The position numbers were made by a program, and so were the translations under genes. Below, piece after piece: positions 19,168-27,923 of a stretch of DNA of 64,000 bases (positions are counted from its first letter, which is position 1; every line of letters starts with the position of its first letter). The notes under the pieces were generated by a model, which was not told the origin of the DNA, searched no databases, and was given only the letters and a program-made list of their open reading frames with translations. The DNA lies in contig NZ_JAARML010000004.1 of NCBI RefSeq assembly GCF_011759375.1, forward strand, positions 372,001-436,000, read 5' to 3'. This DNA comes from Paraflavitalea devenefica (GTDB taxonomy: Bacteria; Bacteroidota; Bacteroidia; Chitinophagales; Chitinophagaceae).

Positions 19168-20205
19168 ATGAAACAAATATTCAGCCTTCTTCTCGTAACA
19201 GGCCTTGCCTGTCACGTGAATGCACAGAACGAAACACCTTTCTTAACAAAATCACTGGCCAATGAAGCCATTGAGCAGGTGCAGGCGGAAACATCCGGTG
19301 GCAATATCTCTATTACAGGAGGCGCCGGAGAAGCAAAGATCGAAGTGTATATCTGGTCCAACAATGGCAGGAAACTGCAATTGTCTAATGAAGAGATCCA
19401 GAAAAGACTGGATGAGGACTATGAGTTTTCCATCACTACGGCCAATCATAAACTAACGGCCATTGCCAAACCCAAAAAGTCGGGCAGATGGGATTGGAAA
19501 AGAGCGCTCTCCGTTTCCTTTAAAATATTTGTGCCCCGGAATGTCGCCACCACCCTTACCACCAGCGGCGGCAATATCGACCTGGCCCATTTAACCGGCA
19601 CACAGGATTTCAGGACCAGTGGTGGCAACCTGCATATTGACGACCTGGCCGGGAAAATAAAAGGAACAACTTCCGGCGGTAATATCCAGCTCAAAAATTC
19701 CAAAGATGATATTACGCTCAGCACCAGCGGTGGCAATATTGATGCGGCAAACAGCAATGGTAAATTAAAGCTCACTACCTCCGGCGGCAATGTACACCTT
19801 CAGGCATTAAGCGGTGATATTGATGCCACTACCAGCGGAGGCAACGTACAGGCCAATACCATCTCCGGGGAACTGGCTGCCGTTACTTCCGGTGGCAATG
19901 TAACGCTGGACGACCTGTCCTGCAGCGTGGATGCCTCTACCAGTGGTGGCCATATGCGTGTGAACATAAAAGAATTGGGCAGCTATGTGAAGCTCACCAA
20001 TTCCGGTGGTAATATAGACTTGGAGATACCCGGCAATAAAGGCGTTGACCTGAAACTGCTGGCAGATAAGATCAGCCTGGTCACCCCTATTACATTCAGC
20101 GGCACCAAAAAAGATGACCGCATGGAAGGCACCCTGAATGGTGGCGGCATCCCGGTTACTGTACGGGGAAGCAGTGGAAGAGTATCGCTGACAGTGAGGA
20201 AGTAA
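19168..20205 (+). CDS. Secreted DUF4097-type protein with TSGGN repeats
   Basis: 345 residues. An N-terminal signal peptide (MKQIFSLLLVTGLACHVNAQ) predicts export, and no T9SS sorting domain or lipobox is seen, so periplasmic location is likely. The body is a string of about ten [TN]SGG[NH] motifs, each opening a unit of roughly 18-22 residues; the pattern is typical of the DUF4097 (putative adhesin) right-handed beta-helix family, with one motif per coil. It is the only non-permease gene inside the fourteen-permease array, 115 bases after permease 8 and 130 before permease 9, same strand. This may mean the protein works with, or is handled by, the permeases; that is inference. The family match is good, but the family has no firm biochemical function. 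Confidence 0.85.
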   Translation: MKQIFSLLLVTGLACHVNAQNETPFLTKSLANEAIEQVQAETSGGNISITGGAGEAKIEVYIWSNNGRKLQLSNEEIQKRLDEDYEFSITTANHKLTAIAKPKKSGRWDWKRALSVSFKIFVPRNVATTLTTSGGNIDLAHLTGTQDFRTSGGNLHIDDLAGKIKGTTSGGNIQLKNSKDDITLSTSGGNIDAANSNGKLKLTTSGGNVHLQALSGDIDATTSGGNVQANTISGELAAVTSGGNVTLDDLSCSVDASTSGGHMRVNIKELGSYVKLTNSGGNIDLEIPGNKGVDLKLLADKISLVTPITFSGTKKDDRMEGTLNGGGIPVTVRGSSGRVSLTVRK

Positions 20206-20223
20206 GTGGTGAGCAGGAAGAAA

Positions 20224-20336
20224 GCTAGTGGTAAATGGCGAGTAGCGAGTGGGACGATTCAGGCACTAGCCACTAGCCATTTACCACTAGCCGCGGATTC
20301 TTTAGGTAAGAATAACTGACAATAAAATACTAATCG
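20224..20336 (+). repeat. Hairpin-leader-GTG module before permease 9
   Basis: The left arm (20224-20253, with AGTGGTAAATGGC) pairs with the right arm (20261-20294, with GCCATTTACCACTAGC) around an ACGATTC loop. Then comes the leader AGAATAACTGACAATAAAAT leading to the GTG start at 20336. Close copies precede permeases 11-14, and a partial one precedes permease 16. It contains no Shine-Dalgarno sequence. Confidence 0.75.
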
Positions 20337-22768
20337 TGATAAAGAACTACCTTAAAATCGCCTGGCGCAACCTGCTGAAGCAGAAAGCCTTTTCCTTTAT
20401 CAATATCTTTGGCCTCTCTGCAGGCCTTACCTGCTTTTTATTGATAGCACTGTACCTGACAGACGAACTTACGTTTGATGTCTTTCATACAAAAGCCGGT
20501 TCCCTGTACCGGGTAATAGAAACGTCTACTACACCATCCGGAAAGGAGGCGACTGCAACAGCCGTGGCCTACAATGTTGGAGCAGCAGCACAAAAAGACC
20601 TGCCGGAAGTAGCCGGCTCCTGCTTTTTCACCGGCGGTAGCAGGACCAATGTATTGAACGACGATAACAGGAATGTATTCTATGAAACCTATCGGATCGC
20701 CAATGCCTCCTTCTTTGAGCTGTTCGACTTCCCGATATTACAAGGTAACCGCCAGGCGCTGTCGGCGCCTTATACAGTAGTACTGACAGAGGAAACAGCG
20801 CTTAAATATTTTGGCCGTAAGGACGTGCTGGGAAAAACCATCCGTACGGAGGCCGGTGGCCTTCCTTTCACCATTACGGGGGTGATCAAAATACCCGGCA
20901 ACTCGCATATCCAATTCAACCTGCTGTTTTCCGAAGCTACCGACTTTGCCGATACCAGCTACAGGAAGGAGACCAGCAATGATTGGACCTCCAATGCCTA
21001 CCCTACCTATATTCTGTTAAAAGAAGGGCAGGATGCAGCCGCCACAGCCGGTAAAATTGAAAAGCTGGTGATGCAGCACCGCACCGGTGAAGATGGCCGC
21101 AAAAGTCATTTCGGGCTCCAGCCATTAAGAGATATTCACTTCTATCCCAATGGATCAACAGATGAAAAATCAAACAGCCGCATCAGGTACCTGTACGTAT
21201 TTGGCATTGTAGCACTGTTTGTATTGTTCATTGCCTGTATCAATTACATGAACCTTACGACGGCACGCTTTGCCGGCCGGTCAAAAGAAATTGCCGTACG
21301 TAAAGTAGCAGGCGCCCTCCGGCAAAGCCTCATTGTGCAGTTCCTGGCAGAAGCCTTGCTCATCACAGTTATATCCCTGCTGGTAGCGCTGGCCGCCGTT
21401 CAATTGTTATTGCCTGCCTTCAATGATTTCACCGGCAAGGAGCTGTCGCTTGGCTTCCACACCGATTACCGTATATGGCTTGGCGTGATAGCCATTACCG
21501 GTATAGCCGGACTGATGGCCGGCATTTACCCCGCCCTCTTCCAATCGGGCCTGAAGCCGCTCCTGCTGCTGAAGAACAAGTTGAGACTTACCCAGGGGCA
21601 TTTGTCGTTCCGGCGGGTGCTGGTCGTATTCCAGTTCTCCATCTCCATCATCATGATGATCGCCACCGTGATCGTATTCCAGCAGTTGAAATACATTGAC
21701 TCCAAAGACATGGGCTTCAATAAAGAACAATTGCTGGTAGTGGATATCAATAGCGGGCAGGTACGCCGGTCTGCCGCCACTATTAAAAATGAATACAGCA
21801 GACTGCCGGCCGTACAGGAGGTAACGATCACTTCCCGCGTGCCCGGCGAATGGAAAAACATTCCAATGGTAAAGGTGAAGCCGGCAGACAATGTGTCTAC
21901 CATCCCGCAGGATATGTTTTACATTGGTGCCGATGAGGACTTTCTGAAGACCTATGCCATCAAACTGCAAAGCGGCAGCAATTTTGCAGCCGGCAGTCCC
22001 GACTCACAAGCCGTGCTGATCAATGCCACGGCGGCAAAAGCGCTGGGTATCACCGAAGCAAAAGGCCAATGGATGGAGATACCTGCTTCTGTATTTGGCG
22101 ATGGCATCAACACCTTCGCTATTCCGTTTAAAGTACGGATCATAGGCATTGCTCAGGATTTCAACTTCCGGTCGCTACGGGAGAAAGTAATGCCCATGAT
22201 CATTGGTAATACCCGGTTGCGCATTCATAATATTGACTACTTCACGGTACGGTTGAATACAACAGATATGGCCGGAACGCTGAAACAGATGGAAGGTATC
22301 CTGCACAGCATAGACGCCGACCATTTATTTGAATACAATTTCCTCGACAAGCAATGGGATCTCTTTTACCGGGAAGACAAGAAGCGGGAAGTTATTTTCC
22401 TGTGCGTGGCCTTCATGACCATACTCATTGCCTGCCTGGGCCTGTTTGGCCTGGCCACCTATGCGGCCGAACAGCGCATTAAAGAGATCGGCATCCGCAA
22501 GGTATTGGGCGCCAGCATCAGCAGCATCATTACCATGCTGTCTAAAGATTTCGTGAAGCTGGTATTGATAGCGGCCGTCATTGCTTTCCCCGTTGCCGGA
22601 TGGGCCATGCACCAATGGCTGCAGGAGTTTGCTTACCAGGTGGGCCTGCAATGGTGGGTATTCCTGCTGGCAGGCTGTGCCGCCTTATTGATCGCCTTGT
22701 GCACCGTGAGCTTCCAGGCTATTAAGGCAGCCTTGATGAACCCGGTGAAATCATTAAGAAGCGAATAA
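20336..22768 (+). CDS. FtsX/MacB-type ABC permease (permease 9)
   Basis: 810 residues, GTG start set by the conserved leader and by GTG-Ile-Lys-Asn-Tyr matching its paralogues. Loop 1 is KEIAVRKVAGA (Glu318): the Gly of the motif is Ala320 and VLG is VAG, a second-rank alteration. Loop 2 is intact, KEIGIRKVLGAS (Glu717). Core domain 2 has GIAQDFNFRSLR. The tail is NPVKSLRSE. Core domain 1 has one Cys in a GSCFFTGGSRTN segment near residue 100. It opens the second half of the array after the DUF4097-type gene. The substrate is unknown. Confidence 0.95.
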   Translation: MIKNYLKIAWRNLLKQKAFSFINIFGLSAGLTCFLLIALYLTDELTFDVFHTKAGSLYRVIETSTTPSGKEATATAVAYNVGAAAQKDLPEVAGSCFFTGGSRTNVLNDDNRNVFYETYRIANASFFELFDFPILQGNRQALSAPYTVVLTEETALKYFGRKDVLGKTIRTEAGGLPFTITGVIKIPGNSHIQFNLLFSEATDFADTSYRKETSNDWTSNAYPTYILLKEGQDAAATAGKIEKLVMQHRTGEDGRKSHFGLQPLRDIHFYPNGSTDEKSNSRIRYLYVFGIVALFVLFIACINYMNLTTARFAGRSKEIAVRKVAGALRQSLIVQFLAEALLITVISLLVALAAVQLLLPAFNDFTGKELSLGFHTDYRIWLGVIAITGIAGLMAGIYPALFQSGLKPLLLLKNKLRLTQGHLSFRRVLVVFQFSISIIMMIATVIVFQQLKYIDSKDMGFNKEQLLVVDINSGQVRRSAATIKNEYSRLPAVQEVTITSRVPGEWKNIPMVKVKPADNVSTIPQDMFYIGADEDFLKTYAIKLQSGSNFAAGSPDSQAVLINATAAKALGITEAKGQWMEIPASVFGDGINTFAIPFKVRIIGIAQDFNFRSLREKVMPMIIGNTRLRIHNIDYFTVRLNTTDMAGTLKQMEGILHSIDADHLFEYNFLDKQWDLFYREDKKREVIFLCVAFMTILIACLGLFGLATYAAEQRIKEIGIRKVLGASISSIITMLSKDFVKLVLIAAVIAFPVAGWAMHQWLQEFAYQVGLQWWVFLLAGCAALLIALCTVSFQAIKAALMNPVKSLRSE

Positions 22769-22798
22769 GAAAGCACTGCTAATAATAAAACACTGATC

Positions 22799-25180
22799 GT
22801 GATAAAGAACTACTTCCAAACCGCCTGGCGCAACCTGTTTCGCCAAAAGACCTACAGCCTGTTCAATCTATTCGGACTCGCCATCGGCCTTTCCTGCGGC
22901 CTATTGCTTACCCTGCACATTAAGGAAGAGCTGAGCTATGAAAAAAGTTTTCCCAAACACAACCGCATTTACCGCGTTGTCAATACCGAATGGGCCAAGT
23001 CCTCTCCGCCTCTCGCCGGTGAAATGATGAAGTACTTCCCGGAGGCAGCCGGCATCACCCGCTTTTCCGACAGGGGTACGCGCGTAGTGAGTACGGAGGC
23101 CGACAAGCAGGGTAACAGCAAGGGTTACTTTGCGGATTCTTCTGTCATGGAAGTATTCGACCTGAAGGCACTGGCCGGGAAACCCGCAGCCGCTTTGCGT
23201 GAACCTGGTGCCATCGTGATCACCCGCAGCATGGCCAAACAATATTTTGGCAACCAGGACCCGATGAACCAAAAGATCACCTTCGACGACCAGGAAGAAA
23301 TGTGGGTAAAAGGCGTGATTGAAGACCTCCCGGAAAACACGCACCTCCGGTTTGATTACCTCGCATCCATGCCTACCCTTTACAAAACACAATCACCCGA
23401 TTGGATGAATGCCCGCGGCTGGATGTTTGGCTGGACCTATGTGGCCTTTAAGCAGGAACAGGACCTCACGAAGGCCAACGCTAAACTGAAAGACTTCTAT
23501 AAAAAGTATTATGAAGGGTTTGGCACTCCGGAAGTGATCCGCCAGGAAGCAGACAAATGGCATTTCCAGCCGCTGACCGATATACACCTGCACTCGAACC
23601 TGATCCAGGAAATGGGCGCCAACAGCAGCATTATCTACGTGTATATTTTTATAGGGGTGGAAATATTGATATTGCTGATCGCCTGTGTGAATTTTATTAA
23701 CCTCTTCACCACGCAAGCCCTGAAAAGGATGAAAGAGGTGGGTATCCGCAAGGTATTGGGAGCCGGCAAAGCCCAACTGGTGCTGCAATTTATGGGCGAG
23801 GCTTTTATCCTCACCTGCCTGGCCGCCCTGATCGCTTTGTGCCTGTACCAGGCTGCCCTTCCTTTCTACAACAATATTACCGGCAAAGACGTGTCGGCCT
23901 GGGAATTGTTCAGGCCTGTTAACCTGCTCATCATTGCCGGCATGGTCCTTTCTGTAGGGACATTATCGGGCCTGTTCCCTGCCCTCTTCATCACCCGCTT
24001 TGGCGCGGTGAGCTCCTTAAAGGCCAACCAGCTTCCCCGGTCATCCGCCTCCTGGTTGCGCAAAGGCCTGGTCGTATTCCAGTTTGTAGTATCCGGCCTG
24101 TTGATCATCTCTACGGTTATCATATACCAGCAAATGAAATTGTTCCATAATAAGGAACTGGGCTTTGACCGCAACAATGTGATCGTGGCCCGCCTGTATG
24201 GCAACTTTAAAGAACAGTCGGTAAAGCATCCGGAGGTACTGGAACAGGAGCTATTGAAGAACCCGGATATAGTGGGCATTGCCAAAGCTTCTAATGTTAT
24301 TGGGGATGGACTGAGCGTGGAAGGCGTTCAGCCGCTCAATCCAGACCCTAAACGAGAATATGCATCGTCGAAAGTAATGCGGGTAGATGATCATTACCTC
24401 GATGTGATGAATATACCCCTGAAGGCCGGGCGTAACTTCTCCCGCGCCTTTCATGACTCGGCCACCTTTATCCTGAATGAAAAAGCGGTGGCCATGCTGG
24501 GCTTAAAAGACCCGGTAGGCGCTATGGTAGACAATACTGTCATGGGCGTACAAGGCAAAGTAGTGGGCGTGATCAGGGACTTCCATTTCGCTTCGCTGCA
24601 CCAACAGATAGAGCCATTGGTGCTGGAATACAAACCTGAGTGGACAGGTAACCTGTTCATCAAAATCAAACCCGGCAATCCCGCTTCCGTCATCCGCTTC
24701 CTCGAAAGCAAGGTGAAAAAGATAGCGCCCAATACCCTGTTTAGCTATGGCTTCCTGGATGATCGTATCTCCGGGTTGTACAAGAAAGAAAATAACATGA
24801 GTGATATCCTGCAATTCTTTGCGGCGCTGGCCATCATCATTTCCTGCCTGGGCCTGTTTGGATTAACGGCCCATGCTGCTGAAGTACGCACCAAGGAAAT
24901 TGGCATACGCAAGGTAATAGGCGCCAGCATGGCCAACCTGGTCACTTTGCTGTCGAAGGATTTCATGGTCCTCGTATTGGCAGGCAACCTGGTTGCGTGG
25001 CCTATCGCCTGGTATGTGGCCAATAAGTGGCTGCAGGAGTTTACTTACAAGATCAATATTTCCTGGGTGGTGTTTGTGGCATCGGCCATGGTTACATTGG
25101 CAATAGCTGTCCTTACGATCGGTTACCACTGCATCAGAACAGCCAGCGCCAACCCGGTGAAGAGTTTGAGGAGTGAATAG
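22799..25180 (+). CDS. FtsX/MacB-type ABC permease (permease 10)
   Basis: 793 residues, GTG start only 30 bases after permease 9, with the leader AATAATAAAACACTGATC but no hairpin. Loop 1 is KEVGIRKVLGA (Glu313), core domain 2 carries GVIRDFHFASLH, loop 2 is KEIGIRKVIGAS (Glu700), and the tail is NPVKSLRSE. Before TM2 it has LHSNL-QEMGANSSIIYVYIF, closely like permease 2 (LHSNLQVEIGANSSITRVYIF), so these two may be sister copies. A 214-base gap full of hairpins follows, so transcription may be interrupted after this gene. The substrate is unknown. Confidence 0.95.
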   Translation: MIKNYFQTAWRNLFRQKTYSLFNLFGLAIGLSCGLLLTLHIKEELSYEKSFPKHNRIYRVVNTEWAKSSPPLAGEMMKYFPEAAGITRFSDRGTRVVSTEADKQGNSKGYFADSSVMEVFDLKALAGKPAAALREPGAIVITRSMAKQYFGNQDPMNQKITFDDQEEMWVKGVIEDLPENTHLRFDYLASMPTLYKTQSPDWMNARGWMFGWTYVAFKQEQDLTKANAKLKDFYKKYYEGFGTPEVIRQEADKWHFQPLTDIHLHSNLIQEMGANSSIIYVYIFIGVEILILLIACVNFINLFTTQALKRMKEVGIRKVLGAGKAQLVLQFMGEAFILTCLAALIALCLYQAALPFYNNITGKDVSAWELFRPVNLLIIAGMVLSVGTLSGLFPALFITRFGAVSSLKANQLPRSSASWLRKGLVVFQFVVSGLLIISTVIIYQQMKLFHNKELGFDRNNVIVARLYGNFKEQSVKHPEVLEQELLKNPDIVGIAKASNVIGDGLSVEGVQPLNPDPKREYASSKVMRVDDHYLDVMNIPLKAGRNFSRAFHDSATFILNEKAVAMLGLKDPVGAMVDNTVMGVQGKVVGVIRDFHFASLHQQIEPLVLEYKPEWTGNLFIKIKPGNPASVIRFLESKVKKIAPNTLFSYGFLDDRISGLYKKENNMSDILQFFAALAIIISCLGLFGLTAHAAEVRTKEIGIRKVIGASMANLVTLLSKDFMVLVLAGNLVAWPIAWYVANKWLQEFTYKINISWVVFVASAMVTLAIAVLTIGYHCIRTASANPVKSLRSE

Positions 25181-25186
25181 TGAATA

Positions 25187-25287
25187 CACTCGCTCGCCTC
25201 TGGCGAGTGAGGCTATTGGCAAGCCTCTGGCTTGCTACAACAAGCCGGAGGCTTGTAAATACCCGTCACCAGCGGGACGCTGGCGAC
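25187..25287. repeat. Cluster of four short hairpins
   Basis: Four consecutive perfect or near-perfect stems lie between permeases 10 and 11. They are CACTCGC...GCGAGTG (25187-25209), GCAAGCC-TCT-GGCTTGC (25219-25235), ACAAGCC-GGA-GGCTTGT (25240-25256) and GTCACCAGCG-GGA-CGCTGGCGAC (25265-25287). Several have three-base loops. They look like REP-type palindromes rather than terminators, as none ends in a T-run. Confidence 0.7.
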
Positions 25288-25299
25288 TGAGAGTACTGA

Positions 25300-25395
25300 G
25301 AGTGCGAGTGGGACGATGCAGGCACTAGCCACTAGCCATTTACCACTAGCCCCTGACTCGTCAGGAAAGAACAACTAACAATAAAACACCAACCG
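25300..25395 (+). repeat. Hairpin-leader-GTG module before permease 11 (left arm degraded)
   Basis: The right arm GGCACTAGCCACTAGCCATT (from 25321) and the tail CTGACTCGTCAGGAAAGAAC match the other modules, but the left arm is reduced to GTGCGAGTGGG. The tail itself can fold (CCTGA-CTCG-TCAGG). The leader ACAATAAAACACCAACC runs into the GTG at 25395. Confidence 0.7.
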
Positions 25396-27809
25396 TGCTA
25401 AAGAACTACTTCAAAACAGCTTTCCGCAATATCTGGCGGCACAAGGTATTATCAGCCATCAATATCGGCGGATTGAGTATCGGCCTGGCCTGCGTTATGC
25501 TCATCCTGTTATTTGTGAATGACGAATACAGCTTTGACAGGAACCACGCCAATGGCAACCGCATTGTAAGACTCGTACATACGTTTACCGATACAGCCGG
25601 TAAAGAATTCCGCCAGGGTAACTCTGCTATACCGGCAGGCCCTGCTTTTGCCGCCTCCATACCTGAAATTGAATCTTTCTGCCGCGTCAAAGGCTGGCAT
25701 ATGACCGTTAAGAAAGGAACAGAAGGACTGGAAGAGCAGGTGTTGATGGCAGACAACTCCTTCTTCAATATCTTTTCCTGTAACGTACTAAAAGGCAACC
25801 GGGCCAAATTATTACAGGGACAAAACGCTGTAGTACTGACAGCGCCTGCTGCCCAAAAATACTTCGGCAAAGAAGACCCCATCGGCAAGGTGGTGGAAAT
25901 TGACCTGGATGAGGGTTTCAAGTCCTTCATCGTTACCGGTATCGTGGAAGCAGCCCCGCAGAATGCTTCCATACAGTTCGACATGATGATCCCTTTTGAA
26001 AACGAACTCTCTGCCGACCCGGCCGAACGTACAACGCAACTAAATAACTGGGGCACGCTGAACCTGAATACTTTTTTCCTGCTGCATAAGGAAGCCGACC
26101 GCACAAAAGCGGAAGCCAAGCTCACTTCCGTTTACCTGCAGCACAATGGCAGTGAATGGGAGAAAACGAAACAGCGCATGGGCAGTAATATCAGCCTCCG
26201 GTTCTTCCTGCAACCTTTTTATACGATGCACCTGGATGATCAGTTCTTTGCTTCCAATGGATTACAGCACTGGAGTGATGCCACTTACTCCTATATTCTT
26301 TCCGGACTGGCCATTTTACTGCTGATCATTGCCTGCATTAACTTTATCAATATAGCCCTGGCGAGGTCTATCCGGCGTAATAAAGAGATCGGCATCCGCA
26401 AAGTATCCGGCGGTTCACGCACGCAGGTGATGATGCAGTTCCTGAGCGAATCATTCATCGTTACGGCATTGTCCTTTTTACCCGCCTTTGTATTGGTACA
26501 ATTGTTCCTGCCCACTTTCAGCGCACTGGCGTACAAACATTTTGATATCTCCTACCTGTTCCAGCCACGCATACTCCTGTTTTTTGCAGGCCTCTGGGTA
26601 CTGGTATCCCTGCTCGCAGGCGCCTGGCCGGCCTTCGTGGCATCGGGCTTTAAGCCGGTAGCTACCTTATACGGCCGCTTCCGGTTGTCGAACAAAAATG
26701 TATTGGGCAAATCACTGGTCGTAGTGCAGTTTGTGATCGCACTCGGACTGATCATCAGTATGACCGTGTTCAACCGGCAGTTCGCTTATATGACCCGGAA
26801 TACCGGCCTTGGTTTCAATACGGACAATATCATACGGCTTCAATTTCCCTGGGGTAAGAAAAACGAAGCCAAAGTATTCAGGAATGAACTGGCCAACAAT
26901 CCCGCTATCGTCATGGTTGGCGCCAAGGCCGGCGACCAGAATAAGACCAAGTTCTCGGTGAACAATAAAGAAACAGACTGGACTTATTATGAAAACATAG
27001 ATGACCAGTATTTGCAAATACTCGGCATTCCCCTGGTGAAAGGCCGCTATTTAAGTTACAACAATACTATTGACACCATTTCCACCTGCCTCATTAACCA
27101 GGCTTTTGCGGATGAGCTGCTGGATAAAAGCAAGGACCCGCTGGGACAGGTAGTAAGCCGCCCCGGCAATAAAATAACCTATACGGTAGCAGGCGTAGTA
27201 AAGAACTATCATCTTGCTTCCTTTAAAGAAAAGATACAGCCTGTTGTTTACCTGCTCGATAAAAGAGGCAGCACCTTTAATACCTTTATCAAATACGCAC
27301 CGGGCCAGGCAAAAACAGCTACCGCCGCTATTGAAAAAACATTCAGGTCCATCCTGCCCTATGCCACCTTCGATTACCAGTTTCTGGATGACTGGAACAA
27401 GCGGCGTTATGTAGCGGAGGAGCATTGGAAGCAGATTATTACCTATGCCGCCATTATTGCTATCCTCGTATCCTGTCTCGGCCTGTTTGCACTTACTACC
27501 CTGGCGGTAGAACAGCGGATAAAGGAGATCGGTATCCGCAAGGTATTGGGCGCTTCGGTGGTCAATATTACCGGGATGCTGTCGAAAGACTTCCTGAAGC
27601 TGGTATTGATCGCCTTTGTGATTGCCGCCCCTGTTGCCGGATGGTTCATGTACAACTGGCTGCAGGATTTTGCCTATCGTATTCCGCTCAGCGCCTGGAT
27701 CTTTATTGGCACCGGGCTCATCACCGGGTTAATAGCCCTGGTTACGATCAGCTTCCATACCATCCGGGCAGCTATTGCTAATCCGGTGAAGAGTTTGAGA
27801 AGTGAGTAG
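25395..27809 (+). CDS. FtsX/MacB-type ABC permease (permease 11)
   Basis: 804 residues, GTG start (GTG-Leu-Lys-Asn-Tyr) placed by the leader module. Loop 1 is KEIGIRKVSGG (Glu331), with SGG instead of LGA or LGS. Core domain 2 has GVVKNYHLASFK, where the conserved DFH is NYH. Loop 2 is KEIGIRKVLGAS (Glu711). The tail is NPVKSLRSE. Core domain 1 contains FCRVKGWHMTVKK near residues 95-107. The 214-base gap before it is the longest between neighbouring permeases, which suggests its own promoter, though no clear one was seen. The substrate is unknown. Confidence 0.95.
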   Translation: MLKNYFKTAFRNIWRHKVLSAINIGGLSIGLACVMLILLFVNDEYSFDRNHANGNRIVRLVHTFTDTAGKEFRQGNSAIPAGPAFAASIPEIESFCRVKGWHMTVKKGTEGLEEQVLMADNSFFNIFSCNVLKGNRAKLLQGQNAVVLTAPAAQKYFGKEDPIGKVVEIDLDEGFKSFIVTGIVEAAPQNASIQFDMMIPFENELSADPAERTTQLNNWGTLNLNTFFLLHKEADRTKAEAKLTSVYLQHNGSEWEKTKQRMGSNISLRFFLQPFYTMHLDDQFFASNGLQHWSDATYSYILSGLAILLLIIACINFINIALARSIRRNKEIGIRKVSGGSRTQVMMQFLSESFIVTALSFLPAFVLVQLFLPTFSALAYKHFDISYLFQPRILLFFAGLWVLVSLLAGAWPAFVASGFKPVATLYGRFRLSNKNVLGKSLVVVQFVIALGLIISMTVFNRQFAYMTRNTGLGFNTDNIIRLQFPWGKKNEAKVFRNELANNPAIVMVGAKAGDQNKTKFSVNNKETDWTYYENIDDQYLQILGIPLVKGRYLSYNNTIDTISTCLINQAFADELLDKSKDPLGQVVSRPGNKITYTVAGVVKNYHLASFKEKIQPVVYLLDKRGSTFNTFIKYAPGQAKTATAAIEKTFRSILPYATFDYQFLDDWNKRRYVAEEHWKQIITYAAIIAILVSCLGLFALTTLAVEQRIKEIGIRKVLGASVVNITGMLSKDFLKLVLIAFVIAAPVAGWFMYNWLQDFAYRIPLSAWIFIGTGLITGLIALVTISFHTIRAAIANPVKSLRSE

Positions 27810-27818
27810 CAGAAGAAG

Positions 27819-27923
27819 GTGAGTGGCAAATAGCGAGTGGGACGATGCAGGCACTAGCCACTAGCCATTTACCACTAGCCTCTGGCTCGTCAGGCAAAAT
27901 CACTAACAATAAAACACCAATCG
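27819..27923 (+). repeat. Hairpin-leader-GTG module before permease 12
   Basis: The left arm GTGAGTGGCAAATAGCGAGT (from 27819) and right arm GGCACTAGCCACTAGCCATT (from 27849) are followed by CTCTGGCTCGTCAGG and the leader ACAATAAAACACCAATC to the GTG at 27923. The module happens to contain an in-frame ATG at 27845, within the hairpin loop, which can mislead start prediction. Confidence 0.75.

Noticed and set aside
25187..25287. Rho-independent terminator reading of the hairpin cluster
   Set aside because: No T-run follows any of the four stems; REP-type palindromes fit better.
27845..27922. ATG start for permease 12 at 27845
   Set aside because: The added 26 residues translate the intergenic repeat module; homology begins at the GTG at 27923.
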